A DNA stretch of 64,000 nt, taken from positions 992,001-1,056,000 of the forward strand of contig NZ_CP109090.1 of the NCBI RefSeq assembly GCF_035917575.1, given 5' to 3'. The notes beneath the pieces were generated by a model. The model did not search any database, was not told the origin of the DNA, and was given only the letters and a program-made list of their open reading frames with translations. The stretch's first letter is position 1. Each line of letters opens with the position of its first letter. The position numbers and the translations under genes were made by a program. Of this stretch, positions 15,951-26,825 are shown in pieces. The DNA comes from Streptomyces sp. NBC_01788. GTDB taxonomy: Bacteria; Actinomycetota; Actinomycetes; Streptomycetales; Streptomycetaceae.

Positions 15951-18083
15951 ATGCCCTTACCGCAGAGATCCGGCCGGCTGGCCGGTACCGGCCCCCGCCG
16001 CCTCGCACGCACCACCGCCGTCCTGGCCGCCGCGCTCGCCCTGCTGTCCCCGCCGAGCGCCGCCGCCGTCGCGTCCGCCGTCGCGCAGGAGGCGCCCGCC
16101 GCGGACGTCGGCGTCCGGGTCAACACGCAGGCGTCGCTGGGCCACATGCCCAACACGGCACGCGGCGTCAATGCCGCGATCTGGGACTCGCACATGAACG
16201 ATCCCGAGGTCGCCGGCCTGATGAAGGCGGCCGATGTCGGGGCGATGCGCTATCCCGGCGGTTCATACGCGGACATCTACCACTGGAAGACACACACGGC
16301 ACCCGGCGGATACGTCGCCCCCGGCACCGACTTCGACTCCTTCATGGGTACCGTCCGCGCCACCGGCGCCCAGCCGATACTGATCGCCAACTACGGTTCC
16401 GGCACACCCGAGGAGGCGGCCGGCTGGGTCCGGTACGCGAACGTCACCAAGGACTACGACGCGCAGTACTGGGAGATCGGCAACGAGATCTACGGCAACG
16501 GCCACTACGGCAACGGCTGGGAGCACGACGAGCACGAGGACAAGAGCCCCCGGGAGTACGCCCGTCAGGTCCGCGCCTACGCCAAGGCCATGAAGGCCGT
16601 CGACCCGACCATCAAGATCGGCGCGGTCCTCACCACCCCGGGCCAATGGCCGGACGGCGTCGTCGGCGAAGGCGATCCGGGCGACTGGAACCACACCGTG
16701 CTCTCCGAAGTCACCGACGTCATCGACTTCGTGAGCGTCCACTGGTACGCGGGCGGCTCCGACACCACCGCCGAGGATGCCATGACCAGGCTGACCAGCC
16801 TGCCCGGCGAACTGCGGGAGGTACGCAGCCAGATCGACCGGTACGCGGGCGCCGGCTCACCGCGCCTCGGCATCGCCCTCACCGAAATCAACACCAACAC
16901 CGGCGGCGCCAGGCTCACCGCCCGACCCAACGGCCTTTTCGCCGCCGACGCGTTCATGACGGCTCTGGAGAACGGCGTCTTCACCGTCGACTGGTGGAAC
17001 ACCCACAACGGCCCGGACCAGATCACCACCGTCGACGGCGAGACCGATTACGGCGACATGGGAATGCTGTCCAGCGGTTCCTGCACCGGTGACGTCTGCG
17101 AACCGGCAACGAACACACCGTTCCACCCGTACTACGGCATGAAGATGACCGGCGAACTGGGCACCGCGGGCGACACCCTGGTCGCCACCGCGTCCTCCGC
17201 ACAGGACGTCTCCGCACACGCCGTGCACCGTCGCGACGGACGTCTGAGCGTCCTGCTCATCAACAAGAACCCGGACGCCGCCCGGACCGTGGGCCTTGAG
17301 TACACGGGCTTCACCCCGTCCGCCGCCACCCCCGAGGTCCGCCGCTACGCGCGCGGCGACAGCGACATCACCCACGTCACCGACGGCGGGTCGTCCGCCT
17401 CCCGGGTCACCGTGCCGCCGCACGGGATGCTCACCGTCACCCTCACCCCACAAGCCGGCACCGGGCCCGGTGCCTCTGATGCCGAGGCCCCGGGGACCCC
17501 GCGACTGGAGGCGGTGACCGACACCACCGCGCGCCTGTCCTGGGAGAGTGCGCGGGGCTCCGCCCGCTACCTGGTCCAGGAACGCGACGGCGCCCACACC
17601 TGGCTGGTCGGCGAGACCACCGGCACGTCCGTGACCCTGCGGAACCTGCCCCCGGGCACCACCCACACAGTCAACGTGCTGGCGGCCGACGCCTCGGGAC
17701 GGCTCTCCGCCCCGTCCACTCCACTGACCTTCACCACCGGCACCCCGCCGGACGCCACCTGCGTGGTGACCTACCACCGCGACACGGGCTGGGGCAACGG
17801 ATTCGTGGCCACGGTCACCGTCCAGAACCTCTCGGACACCCCGATCACCGGCTGGACCGTGGACTGGGACTGGCCGACCGACCGTCAGTCGGTGACCTCC
17901 GGCTGGAACGCCACGTTCCACCAGACCGGCCGGCACGTACGGGTGACCGCTCCCGAGGATGCCGGGCCGCTGGCTCCGAACGGTGGGTCGACGGCCTCGT
18001 TCGGCTTCGTCGGCGCCAATGACGGGCCCAACCCGGAACCGACGGTCTTCCGCCTCAACGGCACCGTCTGCTCCAGCGGCTGA
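15951..18083 (+). CDS. secreted glycoside hydrolase with FN3 and CBM2 domains
   Basis: A 710-residue exported enzyme. Residues 1-45 are an Arg-rich signal peptide. The catalytic part is a clan-A-like (beta/alpha)8 barrel related to GH51/GH44/GH39-type enzymes: WEIGNEIYGNG gives acid/base Glu179 and GIALTEINTNTG gives the likely nucleophile Glu312. A small beta domain follows, then an FN3 module (about 512-600) and a C-terminal CBM2 (about 603-710: CVVTYHRDTGWGNGF, GWTVDWDWP) for cellulose or xylan. ATG 15951 has GGGAGG upstream. The CebR box indicates induction by cello-oligosaccharides. The exact GH family and substrate (arabinofuranoside or beta-glucan) cannot be fixed by eye. Confidence 0.85.
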   Translation: MPLPQRSGRLAGTGPRRLARTTAVLAAALALLSPPSAAAVASAVAQEAPAADVGVRVNTQASLGHMPNTARGVNAAIWDSHMNDPEVAGLMKAADVGAMRYPGGSYADIYHWKTHTAPGGYVAPGTDFDSFMGTVRATGAQPILIANYGSGTPEEAAGWVRYANVTKDYDAQYWEIGNEIYGNGHYGNGWEHDEHEDKSPREYARQVRAYAKAMKAVDPTIKIGAVLTTPGQWPDGVVGEGDPGDWNHTVLSEVTDVIDFVSVHWYAGGSDTTAEDAMTRLTSLPGELREVRSQIDRYAGAGSPRLGIALTEINTNTGGARLTARPNGLFAADAFMTALENGVFTVDWWNTHNGPDQITTVDGETDYGDMGMLSSGSCTGDVCEPATNTPFHPYYGMKMTGELGTAGDTLVATASSAQDVSAHAVHRRDGRLSVLLINKNPDAARTVGLEYTGFTPSAATPEVRRYARGDSDITHVTDGGSSASRVTVPPHGMLTVTLTPQAGTGPGASDAEAPGTPRLEAVTDTTARLSWESARGSARYLVQERDGAHTWLVGETTGTSVTLRNLPPGTTHTVNVLAADASGRLSAPSTPLTFTTGTPPDATCVVTYHRDTGWGNGFVATVTVQNLSDTPITGWTVDWDWPTDRQSVTSGWNATFHQTGRHVRVTAPEDAGPLAPNGGSTASFGFVGANDGPNPEPTVFRLNGTVCSSG

Positions 18084-18086
18084 CGC

Positions 18087-18136
18087 CCGGCCCGCCCGGG
18101 ACCAGTGACAGGGTGACCTGCTCCCGGGCGGGCCGG
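18087..18136. terminator. stem-loop terminator after the glycosidase gene
   Basis: A perfect 15-bp inverted repeat (CCGGCCCGCCCGGGA at 18087 and its complement ending at 18136) with a 20-base loop starts three bases after the stop codon. No T-run follows, as is usual for Streptomyces terminators. Confidence 0.75.
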
Positions 18137-18629
18137 CCGACCCCCATCGTGGCCCAGGCCGGCCCAAGCGCAGCCGAAGCAGTGGCGTAGGTGACCTCAG
18201 CCGACACCTCGCAGGTCAGCGTCCGCCGCCGGCGGGAAGGAGACCACGGCTCGGACGCCATCCAGCACAAAACCCCTTCCGCTGCACCCGGATCCACCAC
18301 TCGACCAGCCTCTGCCCGCCCCGGCCCTGACAGGTGCAGGCCGAGCAAGCGGAACGGCCGGTAAGCCTGTGGGCGCCCGTTTCCCGTTCGCCTGTACGGC
18401 CGTCACAGGTGACCTTCGGTGCCGCAAGGTCGATACTGCCGGTAGGAACGCTCCGGCTTACCCGTGTCCGCCCGTCCGAGTTCATTGATGCCCCGTCAGT
18501 AGAGTCAGCGTCAGTACCGCCCCGCTTTCGACCGTCACGGACCGTCAAGATCAACAACAGCCGTCACGTGCCCCGACCAGCAAAGGCGCAGGTCGGAGCC
18601 GCACTCGCTAAGATCACTGGGAGGTATCG
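18137..18629. other. intergenic region upstream of dhaK
   Basis: Nearly 500 bases without a recognisable gene. The GGGAGG ribosome site of dhaK lies at its right end. Short open frames are present on both strands but none has a credible start or known motif. No clear promoter or operator could be assigned. Confidence 0.5.
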
Positions 18630-19622
18630 ATGAAAATGCTCATCAATGTCGCCGAGACCGTCGTGGCGGACGCGCTGCGTGGCATGGCGGCGGCCCACCC
18701 CGAGCTGACGGTCGACGTGGAGAACCGGGTGGTCGTGCGGCGGGACACGCCCGTGGCGGGGAAGGTCGCGCTGGTCTCGGGCGGCGGGTCCGGGCACGAG
18801 CCGCTGCACGGCGGGTTCGTCGGGCCCGGGATGCTCTCGGCGGCCTGTCCGGGGGAGGTCTTCACCTCGCCGGTGCCGGACCAGATGCTGCGGGCTGCGG
18901 CGGCCGTGGACAGCGGGGCGGGCGTCCTGTTCATCGTGAAGAACTACACCGGCGACGTGCTCAACTTCGACATGGCCGCCGAACTCGCCGAGGACGAGGG
19001 CATCCAGATCGCGAAGGTGCTGGTCAACGATGACGTGGCGGTGACCGACAGCCTGTACACGGCCGGGCGGCGCGGTACCGGCGCGACCTTGTTCGTGGAG
19101 AAAATCGCGGGCGCCGCGGCCGACGAGGGGCAGCCGCTCGAGCGGGTGGAGTCGATCGGCCGGCAGGTCAACGAGAACTCCCGCAGCTTCGGCGTCGCGC
19201 TGAGCGCCTGCACCACCCCGGCCAAGGGCAGCCCCACCTTCGACCTGCCCGCCGGTGAGCTGGAGCTCGGTATCGGCATCCACGGCGAGCCGGGCCGGGA
19301 GCGGCGGCCGATGATGACCTCGCGCGAGATCGCCGACTTCGCGGTGCACGCGATCCTGGAGGACATGAGCCCGCGCAACCCCGTGCTGCTGCTGGTCAAC
19401 GGCATGGGTGCGACCCCGCTGCTGGAGCTGTACGGCTTCAACGCGGAGGTGCACCGGGTGCTCGCCGAGCGAGGCGTGCCCGTCGCCCGCACGCTGGTGG
19501 GCAACTACGTCACCTCCCTGGACATGGCGGGCGCCTCGGTCACCCTGTGCCAGATCGACGAGGAACTGCTGCGGCTGTGGGACGCGCCGGTGAGCACACC
19601 GGGCCTGCGCTGGGGCAGGTGA
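18630..19622 (+). CDS. dhaK: dihydroxyacetone kinase subunit DhaK
   Basis: The 330-residue substrate-binding subunit of the PEP-dependent dihydroxyacetone kinase. It holds dihydroxyacetone covalently on a histidine; LGIGIHGEPG places this at His218, the position used in E. coli. The glycine loop SGGGSGHEPLHGG (about 50-62) and VKNYTGDVLNFDMA are also typical. ATG 18630 has GGGAGG five bases upstream. It is followed by dhaL and dhaM in one operon. The phosphate comes from PEP through EI, HPr, DhaM and DhaL-ADP to dihydroxyacetone. Confidence 0.96.
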   Translation: MKMLINVAETVVADALRGMAAAHPELTVDVENRVVVRRDTPVAGKVALVSGGGSGHEPLHGGFVGPGMLSAACPGEVFTSPVPDQMLRAAAAVDSGAGVLFIVKNYTGDVLNFDMAAELAEDEGIQIAKVLVNDDVAVTDSLYTAGRRGTGATLFVEKIAGAAADEGQPLERVESIGRQVNENSRSFGVALSACTTPAKGSPTFDLPAGELELGIGIHGEPGRERRPMMTSREIADFAVHAILEDMSPRNPVLLLVNGMGATPLLELYGFNAEVHRVLAERGVPVARTLVGNYVTSLDMAGASVTLCQIDEELLRLWDAPVSTPGLRWGR

Positions 19623-19666
19623 GCCGGCGAGCGCATCGACCGTACCTACCACGCAAGGGAGATCCA

Positions 19667-20272
19667 GTGCTCGACGCCGACTTTTTCCGCCGCTGGATGA
19701 CGGCGACCGCCGTGTCCGTGGCCCGCGAGGCGGAATGGCTCACCGCCCTCGACTCCCCCATCGGGGACGCCGACCACGGCAGCAATCTTCAGCGCGGGTT
19801 CACGGCCGTACGGGCCGCGCTGGAGAAGGAGGACCCGCAGACACCCGGCGCGGTCCTGGTGCTCGCCGGGCGGCAGCTGATCTCGACGGTCGGCGGCGCG
19901 TCGGGGCCGCTGTACGGGACGCTGCTGCGACGCACCGGCAAGGCACTCGGGGACGCCGCCGAGGTGAGCGAGAAGCACCTCGCCGATGCGCTGCGGGCCG
20001 GGGTGGACGGGGTCATGACGCTGGGCGGGGCCGCACCGGGCGACAAGACCATGATCGACGCGCTGGTCCCCGCGGTGGACGCACTCGGTGACGGCTTCTC
20101 GGCTGCCCGGGCCGCCGCCGAGGCGGGCGCCAAGGCGACCACCCCCCTGCTGGCCCGCAAGGGCCGGGCGAGCTATCTGGGCGAGCGCAGCATCGGTCAC
20201 CAGGACCCGGGGGCCACCTCGTCCGCCCTGCTGATCGCCGCACTTGCCGAATCCGCCGCGGAGGTGGCGTGA
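19667..20272 (+). CDS. dhaL: dihydroxyacetone kinase subunit DhaL
   Basis: The 201-residue ADP-binding subunit. GDADHGSN contains Asp34 and Asp36, which with a neighbouring acidic residue hold the two magnesium ions of the permanently bound nucleotide; STVGGASGPLYG and GAAPGDKTMIDAL are the other family signatures. GTG 19667 is preceded by AAGGGAGAT and suits the family's usual start; the frame is open further upstream but overlaps the end of dhaK. It lies 44 bases after dhaK and one base before dhaM. Confidence 0.95.
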   Translation: MLDADFFRRWMTATAVSVAREAEWLTALDSPIGDADHGSNLQRGFTAVRAALEKEDPQTPGAVLVLAGRQLISTVGGASGPLYGTLLRRTGKALGDAAEVSEKHLADALRAGVDGVMTLGGAAPGDKTMIDALVPAVDALGDGFSAARAAAEAGAKATTPLLARKGRASYLGERSIGHQDPGATSSALLIAALAESAAEVA

Positions 20273-20273
20273 C

Positions 20274-20684
20274 ATGAGCGGCGAGAAGGCGGTCGGGATC
20301 GTACTGGTGTCGCACAGCGCCGAGGTGGCGTCGTCGGTTCTCGAACTGGCGAAGGGACTGGCGGGCGGCGCGGCGGGCGTGCCCGTGGCCGCCGCCGGGG
20401 GCCGGGAGGACGGCGGGCTGGGCACCAGTGCCGAACTGGTCGCCGCGGCCGCCGCGGCCGTGGACCAGGGCGCCGGGGTGGCCCTGCTCACCGACCTCGG
20501 CAGCGCGGTGCTCACCGTGAAGGCGCTGCTCGCCGAGGGTGACGAACTGCCCGAGAACACACGGCTGCTGGACGCCCCGTTCGTCGAGGGCGCGGTCGCC
20601 GCGGTGGTCACGGCGGCGGCGGGAGCCGACCTGGACGCCGTGGAGGCGGCGGCCTCGGAGGCGTACGGCTACCGGAAGGTGTGA
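20274..20684 (+). CDS. dhaM: PTS-dependent dihydroxyacetone kinase phosphotransferase DhaM
   Basis: A 136-residue EIIA-mannose-like domain. VGIVLVSHSAEVA carries the phosphoryl-accepting His14, and ALLTDLGSAVLTVKALL matches the family. Unlike the E. coli protein it has no fused HPr and EI domains, so it must take phosphate from the cell's general PTS proteins, encoded elsewhere. ATG 20274 follows the dhaL stop almost directly. The next gene is convergent and the two are separated by repeated hairpins. Confidence 0.93.
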   Translation: MSGEKAVGIVLVSHSAEVASSVLELAKGLAGGAAGVPVAAAGGREDGGLGTSAELVAAAAAAVDQGAGVALLTDLGSAVLTVKALLAEGDELPENTRLLDAPFVEGAVAAVVTAAAGADLDAVEAAASEAYGYRKV

Positions 20685-20702
20685 GGGGAGGCGGGGGCGG
20701 AC

Positions 20703-20865
20703 GGCGCGGTTCGTCCTACCGCGGCGTCGCCTTCCCGCCGTTCACCACAGGCGGGCGGCGCGGTTCGTCCGCCTGCCCCGTCGCCCTCCCGCCGTTCACC
20801 ACGGGCGGGCGGCGCAGGTCACTCGTCCGCGGGGTCGCCCTCCCCGCCGTCCGCCACAGGCGGCC
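20703..20865. repeat. 54-bp tandem repeat with built-in hairpins
   Basis: Three units of about 54 bases start at 20703, 20757 and 20811 with GGCGCGGTTCGTCC or a close variant. Each contains a CCCGCC-loop-GGCGGG hairpin (loop GTTCACCACA or similar). The array lies between the ends of dhaM and the convergent GH75 gene, and the last unit covers the final codons of the latter. It probably acts as a series of bidirectional terminators. Confidence 0.8.
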
Positions 20866-21604
20866 GACGCCCCGGGGCCTCCGCCGACGGCGTCGCCGTG
20901 CCGCTGTTCACCAGTCGGCGTGCCAGCCGTTCGCCGGTGGCGACGGCGGCCGCGTGGTCCTCGATGGCGCCGATCCGGGAGTCCTGGAAGACGATGTAGG
21001 TCACGCCGGAGCGGACACCGCCGCCGTGGGGGTCGGCGGGGATGCCCAGGCGCCGGGCGGTGGCGTAGGAGGCCTCGCCGATCACCTCGCGCGGCCCGAT
21101 GTCGCCGACGACCGCGTACTGCACACGGTCCCGGTAGACGACGGCCGCGACCGATCCCCCGCCCACGCCGTGGGCGCGGTGGTCCCAGATTCGGCTGGGG
21201 GCGGGCAGGACCACGTACGGCAGCCGTGCGGCGTCCAGGCGGCGGCCGTCGGACTGCTCGTAGGCGGCGGTCGGGGAGAACTGCGGGTCGGTACGGCGGT
21301 TGCAGCGCGCGGTGGGCCGTCCGTCGCAGTCGATGTCCATGTCGGCCTTCCAGAAGACGGCGCCGGGCAGTCCGCACACCGGGACGGTGGCGGGCTGCCC
21401 GGCGCCGAGGCGGTAGTGGCCGCGGGAGACCGGCGTGCAGTCACGCACCCTGGCCAGCAGGTCGGCGGCCTGGACACCGTCGTCGCCGTGCGCCGCGGGC
21501 TCCCCGCGGGTGCGGTACGCGTACGGCACGGTGGGCGTCGGCAGAGTCGTGAGGGCGAGCAGGGCGGTACTCGCCGCGACGAGCGCCAGCGGCTGGGCAC
21601 GCAC
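20819..21604 (-). CDS. secreted GH75 chitosanase
   Basis: A 261-residue exported protein of glycoside hydrolase family 75 (fungal-type chitosanase). A short signal peptide (about 1-28) is followed by the family core: FWKADMDIDCDGRP with catalytic-type acidic residues, LDAARLPYVVLP, GGSVAAVVYRDRVQYAVVGDIGP, EVIGEASYATARRLGI and GVTYIVFQDSRI. GTG 21604 is preceded by GGAGAGGGG. It should cut chitosan outside the cell. It is divergent from an FN3 lipoprotein gene, with a DasR-like site in between, and its 3' end carries one unit of a tandem repeat. Confidence 0.88.
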   Translation of the reverse strand: MRAQPLALVAASTALLALTTLPTPTVPYAYRTRGEPAAHGDDGVQAADLLARVRDCTPVSRGHYRLGAGQPATVPVCGLPGAVFWKADMDIDCDGRPTARCNRRTDPQFSPTAAYEQSDGRRLDAARLPYVVLPAPSRIWDHRAHGVGGGSVAAVVYRDRVQYAVVGDIGPREVIGEASYATARRLGIPADPHGGGVRSGVTYIVFQDSRIGAIEDHAAAVATGERLARRLVNSGTATPSAEAPGRRPPVADGGEGDPADE

Positions 21605-21931
21605 AGTGAGGACCCCTCTCCTCGGGACATGACGGGCATTCACCCCACAGGGGATGAATCGCGGAGCAATCGGTCGCGTGGCCCACGTTAGGGGAACGGG
21701 CGACGCATGGCCCGCACCGCCCATCGGGCGGCCGGGGGCCCGGATCCCTACCGGCCCGGCCCCCGGACCGCCCGTGACGACGCGGGAGGCAGCGACGACA
21801 GCTGCCCGCGCCACGGCGTGAACTCCCCTGTGGTGACGGGGAGTTCAGCCCGGAAGGAGCCTCAGCATACGTAACGCCCCGGGACTCCCACCAACCCCGG
21901 CCCCCTTGATGCGCTCCGGCCAACCCGTCAT

Positions 21932-21947
21932 ATTGGTCCGGACCATT
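21932..21947. promoter_or_regulatory. DasR-like (dre) operator candidate
   Basis: ATTGGTCCGGACCATT contains a perfect 12-bp palindrome TGGTCCGGACCA. It resembles the dre sites of DasR, the N-acetylglucosamine-responsive regulator of Streptomyces, whose consensus core is TGGTCTAGACCA. It sits about 55 bases upstream of the FN3 lipoprotein and on the promoter side of the divergent chitosanase. Confidence 0.5.
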
Positions 21948-22000
21948 GCCCCGCACGGTGTGCGGGGCCGCCCACGCCGCCACTCCTGGGAGGCAGACCC

Positions 22001-23011
22001 GTGCGATGCGTTCCCGCCCCCGCTTCCCGCCGTCTCCGCGTGCCCGGGCGTGTCGTGGCACTGTGCGGTGCGCTGGTGCTGCTCGCCTCCTGCGGCCGGA
22101 ACGCCGCGGACGACGGGGAGGGCGGCCGGCTGCCCGGTGCGCCGACCGGCGTCACCGCCGCCGCGGGAAGCGCGACCAGCGTGCACGTGATGTGGAACGC
22201 GCTGCCCGCAGCCTCGGACATCGCCGGGTACGAGGTGTACCGCGACGCCACGAAGGTGACGGCCGTACCGGCCCGTGAGCGCATGGTGGACGTCACCCGG
22301 CTCAGCCCGTCGACCACGTACGTCTTCACCGTCCGGGCGCGTGGCACCGACGGCCGGCTCGGTCCGCGCAGCCGGCCGGTGCGGGCGAGGACACCGGCCG
22401 CCGTCGCGGCCGACCACTCGGCTCCCAGCCGCCCGCTCGACGTGCGCGGCCGGGCGGTGGGCAGCCGGGCCGTCCAACTGTCCTGGTCGCGCTCGACGGA
22501 CGACCGGGGCGTGGTGTCGTACGACGTCCACCAGGGCGGTACGAAGATCCACAGCGTCGGCGGCAGCCAGACCGCCACCGTGGTCACCGGCCTGCGGCCG
22601 GGCACGTCCTACGTGTTCACCGTGCGGGCCCGTGACGCGGCCGACAACCTGTCCTCCGCCAGTGCCGCCGTCCGGCTCACCACCGCGCCGGGCTCCGACG
22701 GCGGGCGGGCCACCGCACCGTCGTCCTTCCGCGCCGCGACCCACCAGGCGGACGGGGCGCACTACCTCGACCTGAGCTGGGTCCCGCCGCACACCGACGG
22801 TGTGGTGACGCAGTACCAGATCCAGTTGGACGGGCAGCCGGCCACCTCCCTCGTCTGGGGCGGCACGGCGCCCCGCGAGAAGGCCTCGTACAGCTTCTAC
22901 CTGGGGCGCGAGGCCGGGGTCGGCCACCGGGTGCGGATCCGGGCGATGCTCCCGGACGGCACCTGGGGCGGCTTCTCACCCGAACGGTCGGTGACGACCG
23001 GGAAACCGTGA
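22001..23011 (+). CDS. lipoprotein with fibronectin type III modules
   Basis: A 336-residue exported protein. The N-terminus VVALCGALVLLASCGRN has a lipobox with Cys at about 30, so it should be anchored to the membrane by lipid. Two clear FN3 modules follow (about 45-135 and 140-230: PGAPTGVTAAAGS...YTVRARG; PSRPLDVRGRAV...TSYVFTVRARDAADN), then a third, diverged one (to 330). No catalytic domain is present. GTG 22001 has CTGGGAGG seven bases upstream. FN3 modules are usual in Streptomyces polysaccharide-degrading enzymes, and the divergent chitosanase and DasR-like site suggest a role in chitin or chitosan binding. This is an inference. Confidence 0.8.
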   Translation: MRCVPAPASRRLRVPGRVVALCGALVLLASCGRNAADDGEGGRLPGAPTGVTAAAGSATSVHVMWNALPAASDIAGYEVYRDATKVTAVPARERMVDVTRLSPSTTYVFTVRARGTDGRLGPRSRPVRARTPAAVAADHSAPSRPLDVRGRAVGSRAVQLSWSRSTDDRGVVSYDVHQGGTKIHSVGGSQTATVVTGLRPGTSYVFTVRARDAADNLSSASAAVRLTTAPGSDGGRATAPSSFRAATHQADGAHYLDLSWVPPHTDGVVTQYQIQLDGQPATSLVWGGTAPREKASYSFYLGREAGVGHRVRIRAMLPDGTWGGFSPERSVTTGKP

Positions 23012-23216
23012 ACTCCCGGCCGCGCGACAACTGCAGGGATGCCCCGGGCACCCGACCGGGTGTCGGCCGCTCGGGCGGTGCCCACCCGTACGGCCGCGCC
23101 CCGCATGCGGGGGGCGGCCGGGAGACGTTGGCTGGCTCCGAGGCAGCACGGGCGATTCCCCTATCTCCGGCGGCACATGGGATGGTCCGCCGACCGTGCC
23201 GCCGGAGGACAGACCC

Positions 23217-23909
23217 ATGCGCCACACTCAGCCACCCTCCCGCTCCATAGCCGTCGCCGTGACGGCTACCGCACTCTCACTCGGTCTCTCCACCGGCGCC
23301 GCCCACGCCGCCGGGATATCCGTGACCGCCAACGGCTCGACCGTGACCGTGACGACCAGCGTCTGCAGCCAGGTCAACGGCAGTTGGGGCACGGCCTCGC
23401 TGCTCTCCGCCGGCCAGACGAGCTTCACCCAAGGACGCCAGGTGGCGCTCACCGGGACGGCCGGTGGCCAGTCCGCCGCCTGGCAGAGCGTGAGCCCGGG
23501 CACCTACACCGTGGCCGTCGTCTGCGCGAACAACATCTCGGCGGGCACTCAGTCCGTCGCCGTCACCGGCGGCCGCGCCACCGCGACGGCTGCGCCCACG
23601 TACCGGCAACCGGCCGCGCCCACGTACCGGCAACCGGCCGCGCCCACGTACCGGCAGCCGGCCGCACCTACGTACCGGCAACCGGCCGCGCCGAACGTCG
23701 CACCCACCTTCGCGCCGAACGGCGTGCGCACGTACGCGCCGAACGCCGTGCCCACGGTGGTGCCGACTCGCGGTGTGCTGGGCGGCCTGGGCGGGGGCGT
23801 CAAGGACTACGGCACCGTCACGCTCGCGACCGGCGGGACCCTGGTCGGGGCGGCGATGGTCGCCACCGGGTGGGTGCTGCGGCGCCGTTCGAAGGCCCAC
23901 CGGTACTGA
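23217..23909 (+). CDS. exported surface protein with Pro-rich repeats and a C-terminal membrane helix
   Basis: A 230-residue protein I do not recognise as a named family. A signal peptide (about 1-35, ending AAHA) precedes a beta-rich domain with two cysteines (VCSQVNGSW and VVCANNIS), four repeats of APTYRQPA (about 126-157), a Pro/Asn-rich stretch, and a C-terminal helix TGGTLVGAAMVATGWVL followed by RRRSKAHRY. The layout (exported domain, extended stalk, membrane anchor with positive tail) indicates a protein held on the cell surface. No LPxTG sortase signal is visible. ATG 23217 has GGAGG six bases upstream. Confidence 0.75.
   Translation: MRHTQPPSRSIAVAVTATALSLGLSTGAAHAAGISVTANGSTVTVTTSVCSQVNGSWGTASLLSAGQTSFTQGRQVALTGTAGGQSAAWQSVSPGTYTVAVVCANNISAGTQSVAVTGGRATATAAPTYRQPAAPTYRQPAAPTYRQPAAPTYRQPAAPNVAPTFAPNGVRTYAPNAVPTVVPTRGVLGGLGGGVKDYGTVTLATGGTLVGAAMVATGWVLRRRSKAHRY
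23592..23687 (+). repeat. 24-bp coding tandem repeat, four units
   Basis: Four 24-base units start at 23592, 23616, 23640 and 23664; each encodes APTYRQPA and they differ at only a few bases. The near identity at silent positions suggests recent expansion, so copy number may vary between strains. Confidence 0.9.
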
Positions 23910-23989
23910 CGGCCTGCCGCAGCCGCACCACTACCGGCCGCCCCTCCGAGTCACACCCGTACCGACCACCCCGCCGGGCCCGACCGACC

Positions 23990-24667
23990 TCATTCCGGGC
24001 CCCGGCCGGGCCATTCGGCTTCGCCGCCGGGCGATTCCGTTACGCCGCCGGGCGATCCCGGGTCCCCACCGGGCAATTCCACGCCCCCGCCCGGCGATTC
24101 CGAGTCCTGACCGGACCGTTCCGTCTGTTCGCCGGGCAGTTCGGTGAACTCCTCCAGCGCATGGCGCAGCCACTGCGTCCAGAAGGTCTCCAGGTCGACA
24201 CCGCCCCGCAGGACCAGATGCCGCAGCCGGTCCTCCGGACTGTCCTTGCCGGGCGGGAAGTCACGCTCCTCGATCTCCCGGTACTCCGCCAACTGCCGCT
24301 CATGCAACTCCAGATGGCGCTCCAGGTCGGCCCGGAGGCCCGCGGTGCCCACCACGGCCGCGGCACGCAGCCGCAGCAGCAGGGCGTCGCGGTACGGCTT
24401 CGGATCCTGGGAGGTGGCGGTCCAGCGGGCCAGTTCCGCGCGGCCCGCGGGCAGCACCTCGTAGTCCTTCTTCTGCCCGCGGGCCGGTTCCTTCGCCGGC
24501 AGGCCGCGGATCAGGCCGGCGGCCTCCAGTCGTCCCAGCTCGCGATAGATCTGCTGATGCGTCGCCGACCAGAAGTAGCCGATGGACTTGTCGAAGCGGC
24601 GCGTCAGCTCGAGCCCCGACGACGGCTTTTCGAGCAGCGCGGTGAGGATCGCGTGCGGAAGTGACAT
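23990..24667 (-). CDS. PadR family transcriptional regulator
   Basis: A 225-residue PadR-type regulator. The winged helix is at about 1-90: MSLPHAILTALLEKPSSGLEL, then HQQIYRELGRLEAAGLI and the wing with KKDYEVLPAGRAEL. A C-terminal helical dimerisation part (Vir-like, LRADLERHLELHERQL) follows. The last 45 residues are Ser/Pro/Gly/Glu repeats (SPGG and similar), which is unusual. ATG 24667 gives the family's normal start; ATG 24676 would add three residues. It lies 64 bases downstream of the FadH-like reductase on the same strand, so it may be co-transcribed with it or control it. Confidence 0.88.
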   Translation of the reverse strand: MSLPHAILTALLEKPSSGLELTRRFDKSIGYFWSATHQQIYRELGRLEAAGLIRGLPAKEPARGQKKDYEVLPAGRAELARWTATSQDPKPYRDALLLRLRAAAVVGTAGLRADLERHLELHERQLAEYREIEERDFPPGKDSPEDRLRHLVLRGGVDLETFWTQWLRHALEEFTELPGEQTERSGQDSESPGGGVELPGGDPGSPGGVTESPGGEAEWPGRGPE

Positions 24668-24731
24668 GGGGATCATCCTAGGGACGGGCCGCCCACACGC
24701 CCGGCCCCGCGAGAGCGCCGCCGGTGGTCTC

Positions 24732-26825
<2,094 letters not shown>

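Noticed and set aside
23592..23687. CRISPR-like repeat array
   Set aside because: The 24-base units are directly adjacent without spacers and encode APTYRQPA in frame, so this is a coding tandem repeat.
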